Assembly: GCA_021292165.1 (NCBI GenBank)
Contig: CM037879.1
Location: 250,523,438-250,587,437 of the forward strand
Source of the DNA: Shinisaurus crocodilurus
Lineage: Eukaryota > Chordata > Lepidosauria > Squamata > Shinisauridae
DNA length: 64,000 nucleotides
Direction: 5' to 3'
Shown here piece after piece: positions 32,283 through 41,908 of this stretch. The notes beneath the pieces are model-generated. The model worked only from the letters and a program-made list of their open reading frames with translations. It searched no databases and was not told where the DNA came from. The position numbers were made by a program, and so were the translations under genes. Position 1 is the stretch's first letter. Each line of letters starts with the position of its first letter.

Positions 32283-32954
32283 GTGCTATCTGTGCTCACT
32301 TCACCTGTGTTCAAGCTCCTTGCTACAGTCAACCTATGTCTCCTTACTTTGAAAGTAGCATTCCTCATATCGATCATGTCAGCACGCCAGTCTGGTGAGT
32401 CATGTGCCTTCTGTGTGGACGCCCCAAATCTCACCTTCCACCAGGACAAGGTGGTTCTCCACCCAGACCTTGCATTTCTGCCTAAAGTGGTCACGGACTT
32501 TCACTTAACCCAGCCCATTACATTCCCAGCATTCTTTCCATTCCTGTCGAGATTGCTGGAACGTTTTCTCCACAGTTTGGATGTGCAAAGAGCTCTTGCC
32601 TTCTACAAGGCACAGACTGAGGCTTTTCGGCAATCTCAGCACTTATTCCTTTGTTATGGCACGAAACGGTTGGGTCTGCCAGTTTCTTCACAGCGTTTTG
32701 TGAACTGCATTTTGGCAACTGTTCAACTTGCCTATGAGCTGGCTGGTCTCCCCCTCCAGGACTCTATTAGAGCGCATTCTACCAGGGGAGTTGCAACTTC
32801 CACGGTGTTCGGCAGAGGTGTTTCCCTGACTGACCTCTGCCGGGCTGTGACCTGGTCATCCCCGTCTACCTTCGTTTGTCACTATCAATTGGACACTCGT
32901 GCGAGGTCAGACTGTGCCTTTGGCAGGGCTGTCTTGTCTTCTCTTTCCAGCTAA
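32283..32954 (+). CDS. DIRS tyrosine recombinase (copy 2), catalytic end intact
   Basis: The open frame keeps the family's catalytic pattern: Arg in SARQSGE, then RAHSTRGVATSTVFG with His-x-x-Arg, then TWSSPSTFVCHYQLD carrying the tyrosine nucleophile, and a natural stop at 32952-32954. The recombinase integrates the circular DNA product of DIRS elements. The N-terminal part upstream (32020-32280) is broken by stops, so the full protein is not made. The frame ends close to the internal complementary region at 33010. Confidence 0.82.
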   Translation: MLSVLTSPVFKLLATVNLCLLTLKVAFLISIMSARQSGESCAFCVDAPNLTFHQDKVVLHPDLAFLPKVVTDFHLTQPITFPAFFPFLSRLLERFLHSLDVQRALAFYKAQTEAFRQSQHLFLCYGTKRLGLPVSSQRFVNCILATVQLAYELAGLPLQDSIRAHSTRGVATSTVFGRGVSLTDLCRAVTWSSPSTFVCHYQLDTRARSDCAFGRAVLSSLSS

Positions 32955-33489
32955 TTACACCTACCCTCCTCCGGTAAGTTAGCTTGGTACATCACCCATA
33001 TGTGTGCTGCACAGAGACCACGAAGAACAGGTTGCTTACCTGTAACTGTGGTTCTTCGAGTGGTCATCTGTGCATTCACACAACCCAGCCACCAACCCCA
33101 CTTCGGTGTCGCTGTCAAGTTCGATGGGTCTACCGGTAGGGCTGGCCTTCCGGATCCTAAGCTCATTTTGATTCGTTGAGTCTTAATTTGGGGTATCAAA
33201 GTTGCTCCTGTCAAGGTCAATGCCGGTATCGATATTATACTAATTTCTAACTTTGTCCTCTCGATCCTGGGGCCACGATGGTCGGTCCCAGAGGAACTGA
33301 GGGGATGGGCGGGAACCCCACGGAGCATGCCCAGTAGGGTGATGGGGGGGTTCCCACCCAAAGCGCCTTAGCTATAGAAGAAGGGATCTCTGTGCAGGGT
33401 CAGAACCCATATGTGTAATGCACAGATGACCACTCAAAGAAACACAGTTACAGGTAAGCAAGCAACCTGTTCTTCTTTCTTCTCAAGTA

Positions 33490-34050
33490 TTTCCTCCTGT
33501 CGCCATGTATTCGCATGCAAATGCTGCCCAAGCACTCTAGTCATAATCAAGGAGCCACCCCTCCCCTGCCTAGCCCAGATGAAGTTCATCCTGATTGGCC
33601 AAGGACAGCCAAGCTACCGAAAGGAGGGGTGGGGTGGGGAATTGATACTGCAAGCCGTGGCTTTTGGGTTTTGTTGTTTGGACGCGAAGGAGTGCGAAGT
33701 AGGGCTTTTGCTGAGGCAGCCCTAAGAAGACCAACCCTCCAGGCAAAGAGTAAGTGCCTGGGTGTTTATGTAGTAAAGGAACTAGTTTTGTTGTTTTGTA
33801 GCTCTACTTGTGCATACCAAAGTGTCTCCCCACCTTTTCCCCTTCTAATCTGTTTACCTTAAATAAACTTTCCTGGTTTTACCCCACACGGTGTGTGTGG
33901 TTTCTCTGTGGTTCAGTGCTAAATCCATTGTCTAGGCTAAGAGCAAGGCCCCGAGAAAAGCAGTCTCAAGACGGCAGAGCCAAGGCTGGCAGTTTGGTAC
34001 CTTTGATCTCTCATCTTGAGGAAAGGTCCTTCACAGTTTTACTGCAGATT
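33490..34050 (+). repeat. Possible solo LTR, weak
   Basis: The stretch has an atgcaaat octamer (33517), a CCAAT-like attggcca (33594), a poly(A)-type signal ttaaataaac (33859) and a GT-rich segment after it (ggtgtgtgtggtttctctgt). It lies exactly between the DIRS end and the DNA transposon at 34072. No flanking duplication was found, so the LTR call is tentative. Confidence 0.35.
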
Positions 34051-34235
34051 ATTATAAAATGTTATGCAGCAGGGTCATTCCATGTCAAGTGGTCTAGGGC
34101 TCCCCGCGCGACCATTATGGATTTTGATTAAATTTTGTATGTAGAGTCCCACATGTCTCAAATGAACTTTTGTAAAGTTTTAGGGTCGCCGGTGGAATTC
34201 CTGTGGAAATACAGCCATTTGTTTGACCACATACC

Positions 34236-34805
34236 GTGACCATGTACAGTATGACACTGAGATTTTGGCAACTTTGCGACATAATATCTCCCTTAGCTGT
34301 TTTTTCAAAACAAATGAAACTTAGCTACCTTACATTCCAAAAGAAGAAGTCAAAGAGAGCAAAATGTTTCAAGAAGAAAGATGGCAAGAAAGCAGCACAA
34401 TACTGGAGAGCATCACCAATTTGTGCCAGTCGACTCAAACTTTGTGTCAGCAAAGTTTCAAATTACACAATAAATTTTGTCGCCAAAATTTCTGATACCG
34501 TCATTCTGTATTTGAAATTATCTGAACTGTTCCCCATTTGTTATGTTGCCTGTGTTTACGATAACGAATGGTGAATCGGCAACGTTGAAGTTACGGTTGA
34601 ACAAGATGATGCATTGATAAAATTTATGCATCCTCGAAGTCCTGCTCATTCGTTTTATTGGCTGGAAAGGCAAGACATTTGTTGGGTTCCGGAGCAACAC
34701 CTCATTTGCGTGCTCCCTGCTCCTTCAGTTACATCGTCTGGCCGACAATTTCAATTTCCAGAAACTGCATTGAAGAATGCGGTTTGTAAATGTAACAGAA
34801 CGTAA
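34236..34805 (+). pseudogene. Remnant transposon protein with FMHPRSPAHSFYW domain
   Basis: Two adjoining frames, separated by a single TGA at 34573, form one coding remnant. The first has a Lys-rich start (KKKSKRAKCFKKKDGKK) and reads toward YVACVYDNEW. The second continues with IGNVEVTVEQDDALIKFMHP, then SFYWLERQDICWVPEQHLIC and SSGRQFQFPETALKNAV. The D-N-E-W, F-M-H-P and I-C-W-V-P pattern looks like a small beta-rich module found in some transposon-encoded proteins. I do not recognise it with certainty. Two stops follow at 34803. No DDE catalytic core is visible. Confidence 0.6.
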
Positions 34806-34844
34806 TAAAAAGATTGTTGGCAGTAAAAATCGAACTGTAGACTT

Positions 34845-34999
34845 CGGCTTGGGAACCATATAAGATACCCAATTTAGGCTTGGGAACCTAGGATAAGCTG
34901 CCCAACCATTGGCTTGGGAACCAGAAAGATACCCACACAAGGCTTTGGAACCTCGACGAAGAAACTGAATTACAGGCTTCGGAACCTCGACGAAGAAAC
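34845..34999. repeat. Minisatellite of ggcttgggaacc units
   Basis: Five imperfect units of about 27-40 bp start at ggcttgggaacc or its variant ggcttcggaacctcgac, near 34847, 34884, 34911, 34951 and 34976. It lies inside the 34072-36312 transposon. Confidence 0.7.
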
Positions 35000-36355
35000 C
35001 TGCCTGTGGCTGGTATTGCACAGCTATCGGGCATGACCCCTACGGTGATGGGGTTGCCGGTTCAAGTTCTTGAACTGGTAGTGACAGTGTCACCATGGAC
35101 CAACGCAATAGAAAGTAATAATGATGTCAATATAAAACTTTTAAAAATAAGCACAACCTGAAAAATGACAGAATTGCATGTTGGAATATAGGGTGTTGCC
35201 ATGGCAACATCTCCCAACTTGTCCCTCTTTTTCGGGCACTGTTTGCCCATGTTGGAAAATAAAACCCACTTTTCTGTGGGGTTTGAAACATGCTCTTTCT
35301 AATGAGATTGGTCTGGAAGTGTTTCTAGAGGGTACTTTTTTGTAAAAGCGGATTGAAAGTACCCTATTATTGGCCGTTTTACAAAAATTTGTCAACTAAT
35401 GGAAAGATCTAGTAGGTTGAAATTATAAATTCAGAAACAAAGTTATATTGAGATATTATGCGCTAAATTTCACATCTATTACTTAATTATTGCGGGAGCT
35501 ATACAACGTTGAACTTTGTAGGCTTTTTCGGCCGACTTTGCTGCAATTTACCCACTCCGGATGCGCCCAGCAAAAATTACTAGTTCCACTAAATAGAGCG
35601 CAAAAAGTTGTATAAGGTAAACAACATAAGCAATGTTTCCAAATTTCTGCCACCTGCCTTTTACACGTTTCTTTCTATAGACCAAAATGTGCCTGGGACA
35701 TAATACACCCCAAAGTTTAATGATTTTTGCCATTGGGGTTCTTTTGGAACCCCACACAATGTAACATATTGGGGCACAAAATGTCCAATGCCCTTTTGAT
35801 GAAACTACAGGTGATCTTACAACTGTTTTGAGTGCCGGGAAGAGGAGCAAATCTCATCCAAAAATGGAGATGCTGAAACCTAAAATAAATTGTTATGCTG
35901 ATTGTAATCTGCTGGGGGAAAGATTCAGTCTCCAGTGGAGAGATTCAGTGGCTTCTTCTAGCAACAGAGAACGGAAACAGTGAGAATTATCCTGGGAAGA
36001 ACAAGGAGTTTCTTTTCAGTCTTGAAATGATAACTGAGTGGGGGAGATGTTTCCTGTATTTTTTAAGGTAGCTAAGTTTCATTTGTTTTGAAAAAAAAGC
36101 TAAGGAAGATGATATGTCTCAAAGTCACCAAAATCTCACAGTCATCCTGTACATGGTTGCGGTATGTGTTCAAACAAACGGCTATATCTCCACAGGTATT
36201 CCACCGGCGAACCTAAAACTTTACCAAAGTTCATTTGAGACATGTGGGACTCTGCACACAAAATTTCATCAAAATCCCTGATGACCGTATGGGGCTTGAC
36301 ATGGAATGACCCAGCATCCTAAATTGTGGGAAGAGGCAATGGTGGTGCTTAATTT

Positions 36356-36800
36356 TAGGGATGTACCTACTTCGGGCCCTACGTGGGCCCGAAGTTCTCT
36401 GCGGCTCGGACCTCCGCGGTGGCGGCGGCCCAATCTCACTCTTCAGAGCGGCGCGGAGCATTCTCCGTGCCGCTCGAGCCGCTGCTGCCGCCAGAGGACC
36501 CACCCCTCCCCGCTGCTGCTGCCGCCGGAGAACCCCCCTCCCCGCTGTTGCTGCCGCCGCCGGAGGCCCCCCACCGCCGTCGTCCTACCTGTTCCTGCGC
36601 TCCGCCGCCCCGCCTGCACTCTGGAGCCCCGCCAAAACAGAGCACAGGGTCCCATCGCGTCACTTCCTCCACGCCGGAAGTGACGCGACGGGACCCGAGC
36701 TTCTGGTAAGTCCGCGCGGGTGGCTAAGAATCTTGGCGGACACGAGCAGGCCCAGTTCGGGCCTCACTCGTGTCCGCCGAGATTCTCGGCCACATCCCTA
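36356..36800. mobile_element. GC-rich non-autonomous hAT-like element (copy B)
   Basis: The ends are tagggatgtacctacttcgg and the complement of ctcggccacatcccta, matching copy A at 8595-9160. The interior again has cttcagagcggcgcggagca and the gccgccgg-rich stretch. The apparent open frames (up to 166 residues) are CG-composition artefacts. No exact 8-bp duplication was found, so the border is approximate. Confidence 0.75.
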
Positions 36801-37518
36801 CGAGTTAATTTATAAAGAGAAACAAGAGCCTATTCAAATTAAAACTGAACTGTCTTCATGATATTGATTGGCAAAATTCCCACCAATATTTTTACTGAGA
36901 AATTAAGTTGAATGCTCCTAAGTTACATATAATCTTGTCAAGCCAGGTATGTTAAAAACAGAAAATTGACTGCTAACATTAGGACATTACTAAAATGAAC
37001 AAATATTACACATTTTCTAGATGCAGAGAATGCATTTAAGTAGATGGAGTGGCCCTTCCTTTTGATCATAAAGGCTTAGTTTAACCAAAAAAAAATGTTA
37101 AAGTGTTGCATTTAAAATATAATTTTGGTAAGAATATTCATTAATGGTAAATTTACAGGAAAAAAATTGATCTCCTTTAAGGAATTAGACAACTTGTCCC
37201 TGTTTACATTAGTAATAGAGCTGTAAGCCTGCAATTAGATTATTTACAGATGAATAGTGTCTTTCGATATCTATTAAATACAGACCAATTGGAATTATTG
37301 AGTATTAAAATGAGAGAGACGATGAAACAGAAAGTTACAGTAAGATTTAGCTTTAAATGGCATGAAAGGTGTGAAATATAGTTCACAATACAATACTATA
37401 TTGTCAATACTATGACAATTCCTGTGTCATGGGGGACTTTCCTTCCCCAGGCTCACATTGTGTTGTTTAATTTACACATAAGTAGACCTACAATCTCGTC
37501 CTCCTAGAACATTGTCAC
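36801..37518. other. Unassigned AT-rich intron
   Basis: I see no exon or named repeat. An old L1-like or other ORF remnant could be hidden near 37140-37350, but I cannot support it. Confidence 0.4.
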
Positions 37519-37968
37519 CTGCATGGTAGTAAACAATGTTCCCAAATTTCTGCCACCTGCCTTTTACACGTTTCTTTCTATAGACCAAAATGTGCCTGGG
37601 ACATAATACACCCCAAAGTTTAATGATTTTTGCCATTGGGGTTCTTTTGGAACCCCACACAATGTAACATATTGGGGCACAAAATGTCCAATGCCCTTTT
37701 GATGAAACTACAGGTGATCTTACAACTGTTTTGAGTGCCGGGAAGAGGAGCAAATCTCATCCAAAAATGGTGATGCTGAAACCTAAAATAAATTGTTATG
37801 CTGATTGTAATCTGCTGGGGGAAAGATTCAGTCTCCAGTGGAGAGATTCAGTGACTTCTTCTAGCAACAGAGAACGGAAACAGTGAGAATTATCCTGGGA
37901 AGAACAAGGAGTTTCTTTTCAGTCTTGAAATGATATCTAAGTGGGGGAGATGTTTCCTGTATTTTTTA
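37519..37968 (+). repeat. Duplicate of 35618-36065 from the neighbouring DNA transposon
   Basis: About 450 bp match 35618-36065 with only a few substitutions, for example gtgatgctg against gagatgctg and gatatctaagtggg against gataactgagtggg. The copy has neither inverted-repeat arm and sits 1.2 kb beyond the transposon's right end in the same orientation. Confidence 0.88.
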
Positions 37969-38238
37969 AGATTTTGCAGACTGAAGGCTGTTCCAAAGAG
38001 AAACATAGAATCATACCTGGGGATGTTCATTTCAAAATGAGTCTGTAGTGGGGGGGCAGGGTGTGTGACTGATACGATGGGCCAGCTAGAAGGAAAGATG
38101 TTCTCCCTCAAGTGTAGGAGTCCAGCTAGCCTCCGGGGCTGGGAAGGCAGATCTCATTCTGAGCTTCCCGGAGGAGGCGGGACCTCCCCCAGGAGCTCCA
38201 GTTTTACTTCCTGCCTCATGGTGGAAGGCAGATCTTGA

Positions 38239-38748
38239 GTGCTCAGAAGAATGCGAGCTTTAAACAAACAAAGAGAGAACAAGGATTCTTCAGATTCTTT
38301 GGCCGAGTCTCATCGGAGGCAAAGAGAAACCCAACAAGAGACATCTTCAGGTAGACCCGACCACGCTCCTTCTCTCCCCCCCCCCCCCGTGGAGTCACAG
38401 AGCCCACACCGCCGCTGGGAACAGCAAGCGGGCAAATGGCCAGACTCCGGGTCGCCCTTCCTGGTGGGAGGTTCCCCAATTCCTCCTGTCGATCCCTCTT
38501 TAGGAAGAGGGAGGGAGAGAAGCCACCACGGCCATCGGGCTGGAGAGGCGCCAAGCCTTTGCAGGAGCGCAGCTCATGCCTGTAGAAGGGGGGTGGCCAC
38601 AAAGCCCCATCCGACCTCACGGATGCAAGCAGCGTGGGGAGATGGATCCCTTGGGGCCCGAACAGAGCTGCGCCGAGCCCACGTGCTGCAGTTGCCCTGT
38701 ATGCGGTCTTGTGGGGGGGATCGGGGGGCAGACTTCCCGGTTCTCTGA
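38239..38748 (+). pseudogene. Gag-like frame of DIRS copy 3
   Basis: A 169-residue open frame starts MLRRMRALNKQRENKDSSDS near the expected gag start. It is rich in Pro, Arg, Ser and Gly, with no domain I recognise. Position after the DIRS terminal block is the main support. The overlapping minus-strand frame of 224 residues is treated as a shadow. Confidence 0.45.
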
Positions 38749-39095
38749 TCAACTCCTTCCCCCGGAGGGGCCATTTACAAGCAGGAGGACCATTGCCAGG
38801 CCTCGCCACCCTGTAATTCCTCCCCCCTCCCCCTTTGTGTTGCAGCCACGCAGTAATGTGCGGCCATGGCATCCATTCTGGATCAGCCAATAAACGAGAG
38901 TGCCAAAATGCCCACAACTACAAAAAGTTAAATATTGATGTATATACAAAAGAACGAAGTCTCAGAATGTTAAAACACAATAAACCTGGTAAGTAATTTA
39001 TAATGACAATAACATGTAATGAGTCAAAATATTGACTTCATTATAAACAAGTAGATACAAAAAAACAGTTTGAAAAAAACAAGAATAATTACATA

Positions 39096-40180
39096 TCATA
39101 TTTTTCGCTCCATAGAACGCACACACACCCCCAATAGGGGGAAATGTCTGTGCGTCTTATGGAGCGAATATTGTAAAATAAATGTTGATTTTTATGGTAC
39201 TTTATCATCGCGGTGCGTGGCTGGGCAGGCGGCAGCGGAGCAGCTCGTGGGCTCCGATCCCGCTGGGCATCTTTGGCAGGCTGGAGACCCCCGGATCCCA
39301 TCCAGCGTGGTGGCAGCTGCCAGAGCCGCCCCCCCTCCCGTCCCCACAACGATGGAGCTTTATTTTATGCAAGTTTATGCAAATAAAATAAAATGAATGA
39401 AGAAATGGCAGCAGGAATAATCCTATGCATGTATTACGAGCCCTACCTGGGTCTGAAGCTCTCCGCGGCGGTGGCCCGATCCCGCTCTTGGGAGCGGTGC
39501 GGAGCGTTCTCCGCGCCGCCGCCGCATCACCACCACCGCATCACATCCGGCGTGCGGGGGTCCAGCGCGCTGGAGCATTGTCCCATCGCATCATTTCCGC
39601 CGCGCCGGGACCAGCGTGGCCTGCGCAGCCAGCTCTCCGCGGAGAGCCCAAGGTAGGCCCACGCTAGCAGCGGAGAGCTCTCGTACATCAGTTCTTCAGG
39701 TCAGCTGCATTAACTGCTACTTACGTAAGGCTACCTACGAAGTGTTGAGCCGATTCTCCAGCGGTCCAGCTGCATCATACATGGTCAGTCGGTCCCCGCA
39801 TTCGGAGATAATCCATTCCAGGCGTAGCTTGATCATGTGGCTTTTGGGGCTGCTGCGCACCTTGCCCGGCCTGCCGCGCTCTCATTGGAGGCGCCGCGGC
39901 GGAGGGGGGCCGGCCGGCTGTCCGGCCGGACAATGCTGCCGCCGCCGCCGAACCCAGAGGCTATCCTATACATACTTACCTGAGGGTAAGTCCACTGAAC
40001 TCAATGCGGCTTACTTCTGAGTAGGCACGGGTAGGATTGCACTGTTCACTGATCAATTTGGGGGAGCTTTAATTGATTAAATCTGCATAAATTTTCAGAA
40101 TATTTTTTTTTCTTGTTTTCTTCCTCTAAAACCTATGTGTGTCTTATGGTCAGGTGCGTCTTTTGGAGCGAAAAATACGG
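39096..40180. mobile_element. TA-flanked MITE (copy 2), composite
   Basis: The left end tcatatttttcgctccatag and the right complement of ttttggagcgaaaaatacgg match copies 1 and 3, with TA at 39094-39095 and 40181-40182. A short hairpin version (about 39096-39174) sits at the left. The middle holds hAT-like GC-rich sequence (39430-39690) and a reptile repeat block (39985-40045). It could be one enlarged element or two MITE ends flanking other insertions. Confidence 0.6.
39430..39690. repeat. GC-rich hAT-like fragment (copy C)
   Basis: The block cgggtc/tggtc...ctctccgcggcggtggccc, with ggagcggtgcggagcgttct, matches copies A and B. The ends are degraded. Between 39690 and 39960 the sequence stays GC-rich (ggccggccggctgtccggcc) without a match I can name. 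Confidence 0.6.
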
Positions 40181-41793
40181 TAAATTGTGACCCTCTAAAT
40201 AAGATGTTATACACATTGGTAACTAACCAAGGATAATAATTAGCAGTAACAAGTTGATTGTAAACAAGTGCAAAAGTCCTGTAACAAACCAAGTGCAGGA
40301 TGGTAAGTTACAAATTGCAGAAAGTAATTATGTATAAGAGGTGCGAAACAATTGAAGATAACAACAATAAACAGAATATAATATGATATAGTGAACAGGT
40401 ATCAATAAATAATCACAGTAACAAACTGAGTACAATAGGGTACAGGACATGGAGTGACCACATTTTAACAGACAGAGTATAGTGTAGGATACAGGAATCC
40501 GGTAGTCTACAGGAATCCAGTAGTCAATCCTGTTTCGTCATTCATTAATGACTTCATCAGAATACTCTTCTTTGAGTCACTGCTTACGATCAGTTCCCGT
40601 GAGAGTGAAGACAATATTAGTTCCACTTAAATTTCTTATCATTTGAACTGGACCCGTAACAGGAATTTCTTTAAGCAGTGCAAGGGTTTGCTTCCAAGTA
40701 ACTCATTACATGTTATTCTCATTATAAATTACTTACCAGGTTTACTGTGTTTAACATTTTGAGACTTCGTTCTTTTGTATATACATCAATATTTAACTTT
40801 TTGTAGTTATGTGCATTTTGGCTTTCCTTATCAACTACAGCCTGTTGGTTTGGGGTTTATCCATTCTGGATCAGGCTAGCCCCCCTGCACCTTCATCCGG
40901 GGAGGTGGGGGGGAGATCAACACGACCCCCCCCAATGCAAGAGCCCCAGTCTCTCCCCCCGACTGCGGATCAGAGCAGAGTCCCACAAGGCTTTCAGACT
41001 GGGACCCTGATCCAATAGCTGGATGAGGTCTTTCAGAGGATTAGGCCAGAAACCAGCGAAAGTCGCCCGAGGCCCAGCTCCCAGGGCATACAGGACAATG
41101 ACTCCTCATCCCAGCAGACTGACCTGCCCCACCATGGGCAGCGAACCACTTCGAGGCCTGCTCACACTCCAGCGGCCCAGTATCCCTCTCCAGACAGGGA
41201 ATCCGGGAGGGGGGGAGGCCCCCTGCGAACAGCTGCAATGAATCCTCTCTGGGGAACAGACGAAGTCGCAGCCGCTCCTGCAACCCACGTGGAGAAGCAT
41301 TCTTGATTAATCAGTGGGCAGGCGAAGGTCCCTTTCACCCACATATTCCTTCGAATCCTGGGACCAGCGCTCCTCCTTGCCCAGGGATTCCGCATCTGCT
41401 TCAGAGTGCGAAGAAGGGGAGCTTCCAGAAGAGTCTAATCAAGCCACTGGCGCCTCTTTCCATTTGAGTCTTTCCTGAACCTAATCACAGACGCCCTCAT
41501 CACAGTTGATCTGATGAGAAAAGAGGAGGCCTCCTCCACAGATCTCAAGGACCTGGGAGATCCACGGCTTTTCCCCCTAGCACACCCTGCAGTACCCATT
41601 CCTTGGAACCTCCGGGAGATCCGTTAGCAAGAATGGGACAATCCAGCCAATCGTAAGCCTCCCCACCGCTTCTATGACAAGCTCTACTGCCTGTGAGATG
41701 ACCTCATGTAGGAGATGGTAGTTTCCAGAGTAGGCGTACACCAACTGTTGTATAGAGATGGGAGAACAGATTTCTTGGAGAAGCAGATTATGA

Positions 41794-41908
41794 AGGGTTG
41801 TTGTGAGGACAAAATGGATGATGATGATTATGTAAGCCACCTTGGGTTCCTTGCAGGAAAAAAGGTGGGGTATAAATATAATAAATAAAATAAAAATAAA
41901 TAAAAAGA
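41794..41908 (+). mobile_element. MIR-like SINE, 3' half
   Basis: The block gggttgttgtgaggacaaaa and the tail aggtggggtataaatataat match the two complete MIR-like copies on the opposite strand. The tRNA-like head is missing. Confidence 0.8.

Larger units (their letters stand above)
27078..33473 (+). mobile_element. Second DIRS family, with nested L1 and a copia-like insertion
   Basis: The ends carry inverted repeats. The left block 27205-27365 (cacacatatgggctctgcgc ... gggcatgctccgtggggttc) is the complement of 33275-33432. The right side also holds an internal inverted pair at 33010-33080 and 33420-33470 (gaagaacaggttgcttacct and its complement), as in DIRS. Reading 5' to 3' there is a gag-like start with a Cys/His-rich motif (KCMRCVAKFPSTKGHSLC, 27540-27600), gag-like frames to about 30400 interrupted by L1 (28136-29040), the reverse transcriptase start (30740-30948), a copia-like piece (about 30949-32013) and the recombinase (to 32954). 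The RT core and RNase H of the DIRS element are missing where the copia-like piece sits. Confidence 0.85.
34072..36312 (+). mobile_element. DNA transposon with about 250-bp inverted repeats and 4-bp duplication
   Basis: The left arm (gggtcattccatgtcaagtg onward to about 34337) is the inverted complement of the right arm (about 36053-36312, ending cttgacatggaatgaccc). AGCA flanks both ends (34068-34071 and 36313-36316). The arms match over about 250 bp with scattered differences. The interior has a coding remnant (34340-34805), a minisatellite (34845-34999) and a block duplicated at 37519-37968. A 4-bp duplication with long arms would fit a Sola- or Chapaev-type element, but I have no transposase core to prove this. 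Confidence 0.78.
38887..40858. mobile_element. 2-kb insertion with inverted ends and 16-bp target duplication
   Basis: The insertion is flanked by atccattctggatcag at 38871-38886 and 40859-40874. Its ends are inverted relative to each other over about 130-150 bp: the left block near 38898-39025 (gccaaaatgcccacaactac ... aagtaatttataatgacaat) pairs with the complement of 40695-40822. The right side runs on with gacgaaacaggattgacta-type sequence (40510-40540). The interior holds the MITE at 39096-40180. A 16-bp duplication is typical of target-primed retrotransposition, so twin priming of a LINE-like element is one reading. No coding region was found. Confidence 0.72.
38107..41793 (+). mobile_element. 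DIRS element 5' part (copy 3), interrupted by a 2-kb insertion
   Basis: The left block 38107-38230 (gtccagctagcctccggggc ... cttcccggaggaggcggga) is homologous to the inverted end of copy 1 (2400-2540). It is followed by gag-like frames (from 38239) and then, after the insertion at 38887-40858, further gag-like sequence to about 41790 (YDKLYCL, SRVGVHQLLYRDGRTDFLE-type). The reverse transcriptase is absent. The copy is cut off by a MIR-like SINE tail at 41794. Confidence 0.68.

Noticed and set aside
35020..35065. A tRNA gene, from a ggttcaagttc B-box-like string
   Set aside because: The string is half of a small palindrome (gttcaagttcttgaac). No A-box or cloverleaf arms are visible.
36361..36861. 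A 166-residue open frame on the + strand
   Set aside because: It lies inside a GC-rich hAT element. All frames on both strands are open there because of CG composition, and no domain is seen.
38243..38917. A 224-residue minus-strand gene
   Set aside because: It lies opposite the DIRS gag-like region, has no domain and reflects the GC-rich composition.
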